Below, in pieces: positions 33,201-40,900 of a stretch of DNA of 64,000 bases. Every line of letters begins with the position of its first letter. Position 1 is the first letter of the stretch. Source of the DNA: Gonocerus acuteangulatus (taxonomy: Eukaryota; Arthropoda; Insecta; Hemiptera; Coreidae); assembly GCA_946811695.1 (NCBI GenBank), contig OX328124.1, positions 24,606,626-24,670,625 on the forward strand, written 5' to 3'. A program made the position numbers and the translations under genes. Under the pieces are notes generated by a model, which made no database searches, was not told the origin of the DNA, and saw only the letters and a list, made by a program, of their open reading frames with translations.

Positions 33201-35930
33201 TATAAAATTATAAACCAATATTTTAGAAATAATATTCTTCATTGCTGTATTTTTTATTATTATTCTTTATAATATTTAACATATTGCAGAAAGGTTGAGA
33301 CTTGAAGAGCTGCCCAAAGGGAGGAAAAAACGCAGACGCAAGAAGGCAAAGCTTGAGACTCCCGAAGAAAGAGCAATGAGAGAGATGGATAAGGTTGCTC
33401 TCTACCAAGCGAGAGAGGCGAAACGCAAACGCAAAGGAAAGAAGATTCTTGCTGTTTATGATGGAAGCAATGCTGCACTCCAAGGTTTGTATAGTATTAT
33501 GGTCGATAACATAATCCAATTGTTGTTTATTAAAAATATGGACCAGGAGATGTGAAACTGAAAACACATTACAAAAAATCATAAATATTTAGGAGTATGG
33601 CTCAGGTAAAAGCCCACTTGCTTAGATTTTGCATATTTTCAAAAATAATAAGCAAACTCCATGCTTAATAATAATTAATAACATCTTGCTCATAAGTTGA
33701 GCTCAATATTCAGGGTTATGGGTAAGTCGACCCATATCCTTCTTGAGGTGATAGTTTTGGTCAAAACTAACAAGCCCATATTGCCTCATCCAAATATTTA
33801 ATATTTTAGGGTTTTTTTTTAAAAAAAAAAGTCACTGTTACTTCGGTTTTGGGTATTTTTTTTTAAATTTTTACCATTTGAGCAAAGTTTGCATTGTTCT
33901 TGTATTTAATACATTCAGAATAAACTATTAATTAAATCAAACTATCAATTTTTACAAGACAACGGATATTATGACCCAAGAATGAAAATTTACATTATTT
34001 TTCAACTCAATCTCTTTTAAAAAAAAAAGATTAGTAGCTATTCCTGGAAGTTATACTAATAACATCTCTGTTTATTAAGCTACACAAAAAGGTATAATAG
34101 TCAGGTAAAATGTTTATAATTATTTTTAAAAAAATTATAAAAACTGAGAAAAAGTAGAGATGGTAAAGAAAAGTGTGTTAACTGCAACTTAAATTACCTC
34201 CCGTTTATCTGTTTGTCACACTTTTTTCTAAACCCTGTATATAGAGTAGTGCTACAAGGAAGCCAATATTACGGCTTGGACAGGCAAATTAATAATTTGG
34301 TTTAACCCTTTAATGCACAAAACCTTTTATGTATATAACAGTTTTTTTTTTTTTGTTTTTTTCTTTTGTAATTTTAATTTTTATTTTAGGGCATTGAAAA
34401 ACACCTGCCAATCTGTACTTATTTTATTGAAACAAATATGGTTCCATGTAATAGGGTGGGCCATAATTTTAAGTCTTTTAGATCTTCTCATCATTATTTA
34501 AATTTATATTTATTATTTAAGGAGAATTATGCTTACTTTTTCTGAATACACCATTCTTTTATTTGTATATTTAAAATTATCTTGTATTTCTCAGGACAAA
34601 AGCGTCAAAAGAAATCAGCATTTGATTCAGATCTTACTGACACTCGGAAAAAGAATGTGAAGAGGATAAGGCACAAGTAAGGCTTTTTATATGTATAAAT
34701 AAATATATATATTTTTTGTATTATGTATCAGCATCTAGGCTATTAGTGCCTATTCTTATGTTATATAGCATTTCCAAGTCTATTTGAACCTTTTCCAAGT
34801 CAACTGTAACCTTTTACAAATCAAATGTCACCCTTTCCAAGTCATCAGCAACCCTTTCCAATTCAAATGTAACCCTTTCCAAATCAGTTGAAACCCTTTC
34901 CAAAACAAATGTAACGCTTTACAACTCAATTGTCACCCTTTCTATTGTAATTGTAATAAGAAGAGTGACAATTGAGTTGTAAAGCGTTACATTTGTTTTG
35001 GAAAGGGTTTCAACTGATTTGGAAAGGGTTACATTTGAATTGGAAAGGGTTGCTGATGACTTGGAAACGGTGACATTTGATTTGGAAAAGGTTACAGTTG
35101 ACTTGGAAAAGGTTCAAATAGACTTGGAAATGCTATATCATTAACAAAGCTACTATGTATTATCCATCTTGGTATAATACAACAGAAAACAAATTACGAG
35201 AAATCAAAAATACAGTACGTCAATGGACCTCAAGCAAAAGAGGCAACAGAAGAGACGAAGTAGTTCTTTGCTGTTTAAGAATAGGCCAGTCACGTATCAC
35301 TCATTCACATCTTATAACCCAACAGAACGTACCAAAGTGCCAATACTGCAACACGACATTAACTATAAAACACAAGCTGAATGCAGACTTAGACAAAACT
35401 TTGATCTACCGGACAGCTTGACCACCTTACTCTATGATGGGAGCCAATGTATAAAAAAAAACACTGCAATACTTAAAACAAATTAAACTCTATGACAACA
35501 TTTAAATACTTTTCAAAACTTAAAATTAATCATTATCACACAGTTGTGAATGACTATATAGAACTGATACATTAAGTAAAGCTTATACTAAAAGGCTCAA
35601 TTTTTATAGATTTGTTAAGGTGTAAAAACGTATCGATAGAATAACATACTATTGTAATAATAAATGTATAAAAAAGAACTGCAGGACGTACGTCTGTACG
35701 ACGTGAACTGACTATCAAAATCTTTAACTATTACTGCTATCTACTTGACAGGTGAATTATGATTCTGTGTAACTTATTTTCTTTTATAAAAGAATAGAAA
35801 AATACTGAAAACTCTTTTTTTAAGTTGAGTTCTAACATTATATCTGGTTCTTTCTTGCAGAGCGACACATGAAAAGAATTTGATAAAGTTTGGAAGAAAG
35901 GATAAACCACAGAACAAGAAAAATAAATAA
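7755..35930 (+). CDS. DDX27: DEAD-box ATP-dependent RNA helicase DDX27 (Drs1 homologue)
   Basis: Sixteen exons with GT-AG junctions: 7755-7838, 7904-8086, 8158-8254, 10560-10753, 11896-12080, 21541-21664, 22608-22735, 22836-22933, 24313-24400, 24464-24602, 26143-26277, 30719-30899, 32249-32443, 33290-33484, 34595-34676, 35861-35930. The phases join into 725 residues with no stop; the human protein is about 796. Motifs: Q motif (FLHPTPIQ, ending at 200), Walker A APTGTGKT (217-224), PTRELG, TPGRL (303-307), DEAD (328-331), SAT (359-361), [21 protein letters not shown] (470-479), [11 protein letters not shown] (500-510). The acidic N-terminus ([16 protein letters not shown]) and the Lys/Arg-rich coiled C-terminus match DDX27. 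Family role: nucleolar helicase for pre-rRNA processing and 60S subunit assembly, in the PeBoW context. Exact acceptor choice at exon 2 (7904 or 7910) is uncertain. Very confident in the gene, slightly less in each junction. Confidence 0.96.
8582..8684. repeat. Perfect 47-bp inverted repeat (hairpin) in DDX27 intron 3
   Basis: Arms 8582-8628 and 8638-8684 are exact reverse complements by eye, with a 9-base loop. The loop region (TTTAGAAGTATTGCCTA) is repeated directly at 8710-8726. That is what a foldback template switch would leave. Confidence 0.9.
8733..9079 (+). mobile_element. tRNA-Ile-derived SINE, full length
   Basis: The head is a tRNA-like sequence with an A box (TTAGCTCAGTGG), an anticodon loop reading CTAATAA (AAT, isoleucine) and a B box (GAGTTCAAATCC). 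A ~270-bp body and a short T-rich end follow. A 14-bp direct repeat, ATTGCCTACTAACT, flanks it at 8719-8732 and 9080-9093, proving retrotransposition. A second, interrupted copy is at 53934-55262. Confidence 0.9.
9186..9300 (+). mobile_element. SINE family A relative, partial
   Basis: Contains a tRNA-like start (CTGGTAGCTAACGG), a B-box-like GGTCCGAGTCCC and the family-A phrase GGAATTTTTCTCATCTCAGGG. The poly(A) end is missing. Confidence 0.6.
9301..10140. other. DDX27 intron 3, unassigned part
   Basis: No coding potential or recognisable element. A short ORF at 9491-9685 has no similarity that I recognise. Confidence 0.5.
10150..10252 (+). mobile_element. SINE family A, 3' fragment with poly(A)
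   Basis: Contains the family-A phrase CACCATGGATGATGGGGCTAA..GGCC followed by an A-rich tail of about 20 bases. Confidence 0.65.
10863..11334. mobile_element. pogo/Tigger-like MITE, 472 bp
   Basis: Terminal inverted repeats CAGTAGACTCTCCCTTATCC and its partner at 11310-11334 (ending AGAGAGAGTCTACTG) are flanked by TA on both sides (10861-10862, 11335-11336), as in Tc1/pogo elements. Internal inverted motifs (CTAATCCAGC, CTAATCCGGCG) are present. There is no coding sequence. Confidence 0.8.
11345..11740. other. DDX27 intron 4, unassigned part
   Basis: AT-rich, with a T run at 11631-11650. No feature recognised. Confidence 0.5.
11742..11816 (-). mobile_element. SINE family A, 3' fragment
   Basis: A T-rich tail followed by AAGGCGCATATTGACATCTC and GGCCATTAGTGCCG is the reverse complement of the family-A 3' end. 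It lies just upstream of the exon 5 acceptor. Confidence 0.65.
12620..12780 (+). pseudogene. Non-LTR retrotransposon C-terminal fragment (I-clade type)
   Basis: The translated phrase [20 protein letters not shown] followed by CQYCNTTLT is typical of the post-RNase H end of I-superfamily pol proteins. It is only about 50 codons. A related fragment is at 35143-35485. Confidence 0.65.
12893..12948. repeat. Poly(T) run
   Basis: About 56 consecutive T within the Helentron, probably the tail of an antisense retroelement insertion. Confidence 0.9.
13640..13860 (+). pseudogene. PIF1-like helicase C-terminal remnant
   Basis: Fragments reading NKAQGQSL and [13 protein letters not shown] are the conserved 3' part of Helitron/Helentron PIF1 helicases (a superfamily-1B motif region). 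Frameshifts break the frame before and after. The partner copy is at 27745-27955 on the other strand. Confidence 0.8.
14317..14518 (+). mobile_element. SINE family A, full length
   Basis: Starts GGGGTCTCCCGTGGTC, with a B box GGTTCGATTCCC, the body phrase GATGTCGGCGCTAATG and an A-rich tail. The direct repeat ACACCATTAGG flanks it (about 14307-14317 and 14517-14527). The head resembles a tRNA with loop TTCATAA, possibly tRNA-Met, but that assignment is weak. Confidence 0.85.
14600..14790. repeat. Short tandem array of CGAGTTAACTCG palindromes
   Basis: Units of about 50-55 bp each contain a near-palindrome such as CACGAGTTAACTCGTG (also CGAGCTAACTCG, CGAGTTAACTTATG) followed by 'ACTGTCR..CCCC..ACGCTCCAC'. 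Three to four diverged units are visible. Confidence 0.75.
14840..15690. other. DDX27 intron 5, unassigned part
   Basis: No gene. A GAGA-rich patch at 15190-15250 and scattered AT-rich sequence; no element ends recognised. Confidence 0.4.
15695..16190. repeat. Palindromic minisatellite (TGTGATTAC/GTAATCACA units)
   Basis: The words TGTGATTAC and GTAATYACA alternate throughout, usually separated by a few bases (RTTCGTAAT). At 15935-16015 a 28-29-bp unit is repeated almost exactly three times. The 3' part degenerates into TAATYRTAATC runs. The ORF at 16034-16216 is a product of this repeat. Confidence 0.85.
16200..16538. other. DDX27 intron 5, unassigned part
   Basis: AT-rich. A local inverted motif, TTTTCATGATATAT, occurs near 16370-16420. 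No gene. Confidence 0.4.
16539..17605. mobile_element. DNA transposon with ~48-bp TIRs, superfamily unresolved
   Basis: The left end, AAGGTAGGTCCACACTGGTA then GACATGTTGCGCGATTTTGG, pairs with the right end (…CGCGCAACGAGGTCTACCAG, TGTGTACTTACCTT). Both arms continue into CTCGAGAC. There is no coding sequence. The interior holds a (TA)n run at 17080-17127 and an A run at 17020-17038. No convincing target duplication was found. Confidence 0.7.
17936..18125. repeat. Loopless ~95-bp inverted repeat
   Basis: Arms 17936-18030 and 18031-18125 meet at GAATTC with no spacer and differ at only a few positions. Copy 1 of the host element lacks this duplication: there, the sequence runs straight from TATGCGTTTCC to TCCTAGACATC. 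Confidence 0.88.
18772..21412 (+). mobile_element. pogo/Tigger-like DNA transposon, 2.6 kb, with subterminal repeats
   Basis: The ends GGGTAACTGC-TGGGGTTATTGACA and TGTCAATAATTGGGGC-AGTTACCC are inverted repeats. The left flank is TA; the right flank reads CA, probably a decayed TA. The surrounding host element is continuous across the insertion. Both subterminal regions carry many copies of TGTCAATAACTGG in either orientation: about 5 in 19190-19420 and about 6 in 21070-21230. A broken pogo-family transposase lies between them. Confidence 0.85.
19640..20640 (+). pseudogene. pogo/Jerky-family DDE transposase, decayed
   Basis: Successive frames show an N-terminal psq-type HTH (AAINAVKNG and SFSVPSITI near 19645-19725), a CENPB-type segment ([20 protein letters not shown] near 19738-19800), the DDE_1 phrase [15 protein letters not shown] (20185-20229), and the C-terminal phrases GYASHL (near 20385) and [16 protein letters not shown] (20447-20493). 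Frame changes between blocks and several stops make it a pseudogene. The residue before GYASH reads Glu where the family has the catalytic Asp. The - strand ORF over 19863-20399 is a shadow. Confidence 0.85.
21735..21782. repeat. Poly(T) run
   Basis: Forty-seven or so T residues in DDX27 intron 6, followed by TGTCAATAATTGAAGAG. Confidence 0.9.
21800..22600. other. DDX27 intron 6, unassigned part
   Basis: AT-rich. A more GC-rich island at 22240-22370 (with a run of 12 C) encodes only a short ORF without recognisable similarity. Confidence 0.4.
22940..23560. other. DDX27 intron 8, unassigned part
   Basis: No recognised element or gene before the Helentron-like element at 23563. Confidence 0.4.
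23563..24190 (-). mobile_element. Helentron-like non-autonomous element
   Basis: Read on the - strand it starts ATCTATATATATAAAAATCA, continues with 'CGTTTGACCGATTTTGACC AAACTTGGCACA' type sequence and ends near 23563 with GGGTAACAGCTAG. Copies with the same 5' end lie at 42174 and 46000. There is no coding sequence. Confidence 0.7.
24603..25137. other. DDX27 intron 10, unassigned part
   Basis: Nothing recognised; the ORF at 24723-24971 has no known domain. Confidence 0.4.
25138..26044. mobile_element. TTAA-flanked piggyBac-like element, 907 bp
   Basis: The left end CCTTCATGCACTCTCGC and the right end GCGAGCACAGGAAGG are imperfect inverted repeats. TTAA stands on both sides (25134-25137 and 26045-26048), the piggyBac target signature. 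Subterminal CGCTCGCGTGGGCGGTC and GCGGTAACCGCCCGTGCG also pair partly. There is no transposase. Confidence 0.6.
26338..26465 (+). repeat. MITE family F fragment, left of solo LTR
   Basis: Begins TAGCACTTTCCTCTGAAGG and runs through CCTACCTAGTAGACACC. The same sequence recurs in the same orientation at 27370-27487, and as an inverted pair at 39490-39700. Confidence 0.75.
26470..27358. mobile_element. Solo LTR related to the LTRs at 59919 and 62381
   Basis: Starts TGTAATGATATTACATTC and keeps the LTR landmarks AAGCCCGCGCAAA-like, ACATCGCATTATATACGAT and GGCGACCCAACATGGCGC. It is well diverged from the 3' element and has no internal region beside it. The exact 3' end and target duplication are unclear. 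Confidence 0.75.
27370..27487 (+). repeat. MITE family F fragment, right of solo LTR
   Basis: Direct-repeat partner of 26338-26465 (TAGCACTTTCCTCCGAAGG). It is followed directly by the Helentron terminus at 27507. Confidence 0.75.
27745..27955 (-). pseudogene. PIF1-like helicase C-terminal remnant
   Basis: On the - strand, pieces reading [21 protein letters not shown] and [13 protein letters not shown] codons appear in shifting frames. This is the same segment as the remnant at 13640-13860. Confidence 0.78.
28553..28766 (-). mobile_element. SINE family B inserted in Helentron copy 2
   Basis: Reverse complement of the 31288-31503 copy: tRNA-like head near 28766 (B box GGTTCGATTACC), the AAAAAAGAAAAGGCATCAGCCC block and tail TTAAAATTTAAAT. 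Confidence 0.85.
29122..29175. repeat. (TA)n microsatellite
   Basis: About 26 TA units at the 5' edge of Helentron copy 2. Confidence 0.95.
29300..29590. repeat. Tandem duplication, ~150-bp unit with poly(G)
   Basis: Two units (about 29300-29450 and 29451-29590) each contain a run of 9-11 G, TTTAC, 'AAAGTAGTTATTTGCCAATA' and AGAGAAAAATGTGTTG. Confidence 0.85.
29594..29715. repeat. 55-bp inverted repeat (hairpin) in DDX27 intron 11
   Basis: Arms 29594-29648 and 29661-29715 are nearly exact reverse complements (GGTTGGGATTCGGCTAGGAG in the left arm) with a 12-base loop. It sits between two tandem duplications. Confidence 0.88.
29774..29925. repeat. Tandem duplication, ~72-bp unit with poly(G)
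   Basis: Two nearly identical units with a G run followed by GATTCACTCCGG and CATACCGGTCGTAATTTCTG. Confidence 0.88.
29926..30248. other. DDX27 intron 11, unassigned part
   Basis: AT-rich, no gene; wording (GATCGAGCAAAATTTT, CGAAACTTTGTATACG) is of the type seen in Helentron-like repeats. Confidence 0.4.
30251..30330 (-). mobile_element. SINE family A, 3' fragment
   Basis: Poly(T) of about 36, then ACGGCGCATCTACAACTTGG and CCATTAGCGCCG, the reversed family-A 3' end. Confidence 0.7.
30498..30668 (-). mobile_element. SINE family A, nearly full length
   Basis: T-rich tail, GGCGCATCGACATCTGGCC, AAAATTCCTGCCGCTGG, a reversed B box (GAATCGAACCC) and a degraded tRNA-like head. It ends just 50 bp before the exon 12 acceptor. 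Confidence 0.8.
30900..31179. other. DDX27 intron 12, unassigned part
   Basis: No feature recognised. Confidence 0.4.
31288..31503 (+). mobile_element. SINE family B, full length
   Basis: tRNA-like head (GGGGCCTGATGGCTGTGAG), B box GGGTTTGATTCCC, a body with AAAAAAGAAAAGGCATCAGC and CCTATCCTGGCTAGA, and a tail TTAAAATTTAAATAAATAAA. It is the best copy of this family in the window. Confidence 0.85.
31779..31986. mobile_element. piggyBac-like MITE, 208 bp
   Basis: Ends CCCTTAATTAGTGGTGT and GCCACTAATTAAGGG are inverted repeats, flanked by TTAA on both sides (31775-31778, 31987-31990). Subterminal GGGTCATATTGACCCG is palindromic. Confidence 0.88.
32460..33289. other. DDX27 intron 13, unassigned
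   Basis: AT-rich; a 10-G run at 32481. No gene or element recognised. Confidence 0.4.
33485..34594. other. DDX27 intron 14, unassigned
   Basis: AT-rich with short A and T runs. No gene or element recognised. Confidence 0.4.
34763..35138. repeat. 376-bp hairpin built of ~22-bp tandem units, DDX27 intron 15
   Basis: Arms 34763-34938 and 34963-35138 (176 bp each) are reverse complements with only a few mismatches. The loop of about 24 bases reads TATTGTAATTGTAATAAG. Each arm is itself a tandem repeat of about 8 units of the form CCCTTTCCAARTCAANTGTAA. The hairpin stands between the exon 15 donor and the retroelement fragment at 35143. Confidence 0.92.
35143..35485 (+). pseudogene. Non-LTR retrotransposon C-terminal fragment (I-clade type)
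   Basis: About 90 codons read [31 protein letters not shown] and a zinc-knuckle-like [11 protein letters not shown]. This is the region after RNase H in I-superfamily pol proteins. It is truncated at both ends and frameshifted near 35400. Same family as 12620-12780. Confidence 0.75.
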
Positions 35931-35997
35931 ATTTAATGTATTTTATATTAAATATACCATTTAGTAATTGTGTTTTTATTTTACTTTAATTTGTTTT

Positions 35998-36003
35998 AAT
36001 AAA
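35998..36003 (+). promoter_or_regulatory. Poly(A) signal of DDX27
   Basis: AATAAA 68 bases after the stop codon, followed by a T/G-rich stretch. Confidence 0.7.
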
Positions 36004-36267
36004 TGTTCTGACTCTTTAACTCTTTCGAGACTGAAGGCTACTATAGTGGCAGAAAGAGGGTGGTCTCCGTGGACTGATGGCCACTCATGTGGCAGTGGTG
36101 AGGCAGTCACTGCTCATTTGAAGAAAAAATATCTTTTGAACTACTAATCCCATCTAATTGTTGGCCTCATTCAATTAAGAATAACAAAATAGGGGGATAA
36201 AATGTTCATATAACAAATTTTCCCTCATTCAAATCACCATTATTTTTTAGATATATGCATGGGTCCT

Positions 36268-37733
36268 GAAATGTAAATTTTTCTAGTGGGCACTTCCGGA
36301 TTGCGTCATGAGGGCAACCTCATAAGGGGTTTTCCTCCCTATGGAGGGAGGGAGGAAGGAAGCTCGCTAAAAATTATACTCTAATTAAACTTTAATTTTG
36401 TGTTTTTTTAGAGAGTGCCTGGCCACTAATTTAATTTTCTTTTAAATTGTTTTACTTTTACATTTAATCTACTATATATTTATTAAATACCACTCACTGA
36501 CCTATCAACGCCCAGCCCAAACCGCTCGACAGAAAAATTTGAAATTTTGCATGGACACTCCCTATAGAACGTAGATGCTCGCTAAGAAAGGATTTTTTGA
36601 TATTAAAATTTTTAAGTATTTTTAGAGGGGTTTAAAGTTTGAGTTGGTTAGAGCAGGCAAGCCTAAGCAGCAAGCGTTGCTAGGACGATAAGAGAACAGC
36701 TGTTACTGTACATTATCTATTTCATAGTATTATTTTTAATTGAGGTTAATTTCCACTATGATGGCAGTCCTTGAATTACTAGAAATAAAATGTGATTTTG
36801 TCCCTCAAGTATACACCCTGGTGATGGCCCACCCGAGGTAATAATATCCCAAACCACTTGACACAAGAATTTGAAATTTTGCACGGACAATACATTTAGA
36901 TTGTAAACACTCACTAAGAAAGTTTTTTTTTTTTATATTCAAATGTTTAAGTACTTTTAGGGGGTTTGAATTATTAAGAAGTTCCTCATCGGCTCAAAAA
37001 TGTTTCGATTTTGATAACATTTGGTACAAAAATCTTTCTTCTCATTTAAAAGGTCAAGTTCATTAACCAGTTGAATCCGTTTACTGGAACATGGTTTTGG
37101 GAGCGAAATTTGTGCGAAAGATTCCTTAACGTAGGAAAACGAATGAAACCATTTTTTAAGCGAGTTCTGTAGCCATTTACCAGAAAAATTGATAGAAATA
37201 ATTTTCAAAACTAATTTTCTGTTTGGGTATTCTGAAACGAAGTATATGGAACAAAATTGTATGAATGGTGATACAAAGTTTTCGGATCTCAGTATATTTT
37301 CTAAAATATCTCGAAAACGGTTGGGAACTCGTAGTAAGTGGAAGGCGGCTTTTTGAAAGGTTACTAAATTCTCTACAATAAGATTCTGTTGTAATGTTCG
37401 GTGGGGCGATGTCAATCGAAGAGATAAGTGCTTAAAACTTCAAATTTGTTAGTTTTATGCTTTTCAACGTGTATTTGTCTCTCTTTACCTAACTTTTTAA
37501 GCGTTTGTTGTATTATTTATTTTATTTACTTATTTATTTTTTTTTTTTTTACTCTCCAACGGAAACAAGCACGGTTATCTCCACATGGTGTTGCCTGGGT
37601 AACTTTAAAGTCCGTGCAATAATAAGCTGACAAAATTATGTAGTAGCGTTAATTTTGATCATATCTTATTTAACTCAATATAAAAAATACATACATATCG
37701 GCCGTGGTGAAGCACGGGTATTCAGCTAGTATT
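36268..37733. repeat. Dispersed repeat family R (probable Helentron-like), long copy
   Basis: Carries the family landmarks: GGGCACTTCCGG, the CCTCCCT block, 'CTCGAAAACGGTTGGGAAC', GGGGCGATGTCAATCG. It ends CCGTGGTGAAGCACGGGTAT then TCAGCTAG, a Helentron-like terminus. The - strand ORF at 36957-37415 lies wholly in this repeat and has no domain I recognise. Confidence 0.6.
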
Positions 37734-37893
37734 ATCATAATAAAAGAAAATTTATAATTTGAGCTTTGTATTCTAAAGATCCTCTTGTGTTATTTATAAT
37801 TCTATTGGTCTATTTTTACTTTTCCTCTCTTGCCAGATCATAATGAGGTTTTACTAGGAGGATATATACACAAAACAAGTTGAATAATACACC

Positions 37894-37899
37894 TTTATT
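37894..37899 (-). promoter_or_regulatory. Poly(A) signal of the pacifastin-like gene
   Basis: AATAAA on the - strand, 63 bases past the stop codon at 37963, followed by a GT-rich stretch. This and the DDX27 signal face each other about 1.9 kb apart. Confidence 0.75.
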
Positions 37900-37962
37900 A
37901 AAATAATGTATACACAAACATTCACTACATTTCAGCAATTATATTATATACAGTCTTCTTTA

Positions 37963-40900
37963 TCATTGTCCTGTGTAATACCTCCAATCGTCATTGTTAT
38001 CTTTTGATCGACAATGCTCCGTGAAATATCCTTTTGGAAAGAACTCGTCAGCTGAAACATCAAGTCATATATTTCATTTACTGTTCATGACATAAAATAC
38101 CACCTTCAATATATACTGGGGTTAGATTGATGAAATTTCTTACTCAAAGGAGCTTTATCATCTTAGAATGTTTCCGTTCTTATACTTACAAGGGAACATC
38201 CCGAAATGTCCTGAGCTAATTTTAATGAATCATTATCATTGTATGTTTATTAAACATATGAAAATAATCCATAAGTATTTTTTTATGTTGGCCCAATCGC
38301 ACGTGTAAGGGGTGAAACCACCCTTCTAAAGTACACCTCAAACATTCTAACTTTTAAACTAACAAAGATAGAAAAATATGTTATAAGAAAAAAATGTATG
38401 GTATTTTACATACAAAATAATTTTATAAATAAATTGTTTAAATGATAATTTATTTAAGAAAAACTTTTTTTCCCTCGACATCACCATTTTTGTTATGAAA
38501 CAAAATAATAACAGGTTGCTGAATTTAACAATGTATATTTTTAATTTGCAGAAAGGAGGAATCATGTAAATTTACGCATCGTATATGATACTTGTAATGG
38601 ACAACATAGTCAATGCTCACGTTTTGTACATTCGTTATGGGTGCAAGCTGGCTTAAATTTTAGGCGTATGCAGCGACATATGTTGCATTCTATATAGAAT
38701 GGCCCTAAGTCTATACAACGGCCATTTTCGTCGAGAACTCCATCTGAAAAAAAAATAAAAAATGAGTTCTGATAATCCAGGAAAAAAATTGTTCTCATTT
38801 ATGGATTATTAGTTTTGTTATGTATGCCTGTGTGTTATTTATTTAGTTAGATCCACAACAGCAAGATGATATGCTTTTAATATGAAAATAAGTTCAAATA
38901 AAGTATTTAAAATGGGCATAACCATAAAAAAGAAATTTAATTTGAAAAGTATCCATATAAGTATTATTTAAATTTTAACGTCCATTATAATTAACTTACA
39001 ACTGATTACCGGTTATCTAACTACTATCTGTTTAGAACAGGAAGATGAAAAAGACGACAAATTAGATGAATGAATATGACCTAACATATTTTCTAATTGA
39101 AAATTTAATCCACAAAGTCAATCTTCCGAAACATCACAGACAGGTATACAAACTTTCAAATTCAAAAGAAAAAACATTTAAAGTACCAGAATATCAAAGG
39201 ATGTATAAATCAAAATCAAATTTTCATCCCTGAGAAACAATAGACACTTTCAACTCAAATGTACCTGATTATTACAAGTATAAACAATTGATTCCAATAA
39301 AAAAATTCTTATTTGATGAATTTAACTTTCACAAAATTATCTTAGACAATTTACCTTTCCCACTTTTTGATGGTCTTCAATGTTTCAGTCAAAGCGCCTC
39401 GACTTACAGTGATCTCACGTAAAATTAAAACTTGCCTTTTTTAATTTTATCCATATGGGGTTCTTGGACACTACCTCTTCTCAGCCATTTTAGCACTTTC
39501 CTCTGAAGGAAAGTAGCTATTGAGGTTGTACTCCTTGCGGAATGACCCCCATTAAAATTTATATATATATAAATTTTAAAGGGGGGTCATTTTCGGTGTC
39601 TACTAGGTAGGATCGATAAAGATTTGAAGAATTTTTTTCAAAAATTCCATCATGAGTGCAACCTTAATAGCTACTTTCTTTCGGTTCTCGAGATCGGTGC
39701 AACTAGTACGTAAGTACCCACAGATATTAAAATACCGTAATAAATAAGTAATTTAAATTTACCATCAATTATTTAAATTCAACGCCAGTTATTTATTATT
39801 TAGAAACATTTTTTTAAATAATGAAACATTCTCAATATTTTTTGTTTTGCTGTTGAAAAGTATTATATAAAAGAAACCCTTAATAGTTAGCTAATGCCTT
39901 TATAATTAGCAGGCCAAATTTCTCTTCAAACATGTTCATAAATATGAAGACAGCTTGAAGATTTTTTTCGGTGTAAGTGGATTTCTATCCACCAAACATC
40001 ACTTCTGAAGATGTCTAGGAGATAGGGTAAAGAATAATGAAGTATTTATATTTTAGTTGTAAATATTTATATTTTATATATTTAATTTGCATTATGGGCA
40101 TATATAATAGAATTAATTTTAGCGATTTGGATTGACTAGAGTATAGATGCTTCTTTGAGCGAGCGAAAATGCTAACATGAATGCCTTAAAATTTATAATT
40201 ATTTTTCAATAAATAATTTATGAATATTTCAAATGAGAGTTCTTTATTTCCACACTAGCTTTCCTAATCTGCATAATAGTGAACTTAAGTGCTTAATAAC
40301 TTATTTAGTAGTAGAGAGCAATTTTCTTCTTTTTTTTTTACAGATACATGTTTAGAACATCAAAATACCTTGTAGAGCAACCAGTATAAAACAAATAGGT
40401 TAGGAGGCCCCTAAACTTTACAATTATCCAAATCAATACAGGAATCAAAAGCCCCACTCAATCAAATCAGCACTGCCCTCATTCTGAGACCCTGAAACTA
40501 ATACTAATGAATGGTTCACATAATAAAGAACAAGTAAAATATACCCACCTTTTTGCGGACAAGGATGATTTGTGCATACTGGGAAGTCAAACCGATAGCA
40601 ATCACATACGTTACAGTCGACATAGTAAACTCCAGTTTTTGCACAAAATCCTGTTTTGCTGATAAATTCATCTGCAAATGAAAAAAAAAATTATATAAAT
40701 ATAACTGAACATAATTGGCCGAATTAATATTAATCTTCAGGCGTATAAGAATGCAAATGCTGATGAGTAATTTTTATCATGTCAACCTCATGACGCAACC
40801 CAGTGGCGAAAAACATAAATATCAAAGCCAGATAGAGATGAGGCAGCTAGATTGTGTTCAATGTGCAATTCAAAACAAGTTGAAGATAACTTCCATTTTA

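Noticed and set aside
34671..34680. DDX27 ending at the in-frame TAA directly after exon 15
   Set aside because: The GTAAGG there is a good donor, and joining to 35861 continues the Lys-rich C-terminus to a stop followed by a poly(A) signal. Intron retention remains possible but is the weaker reading.
34763..35138. CRISPR-like array because of ~22-bp periodic repeats
   Set aside because: There are no unique spacers, the repeats are contiguous, and the two halves are mirror images; the genome is eukaryotic.
36957..37415. 152-codon - strand ORF
   Set aside because: It is wholly inside dispersed repeat family R, with no recognisable domain and no conservation in the sister copies.
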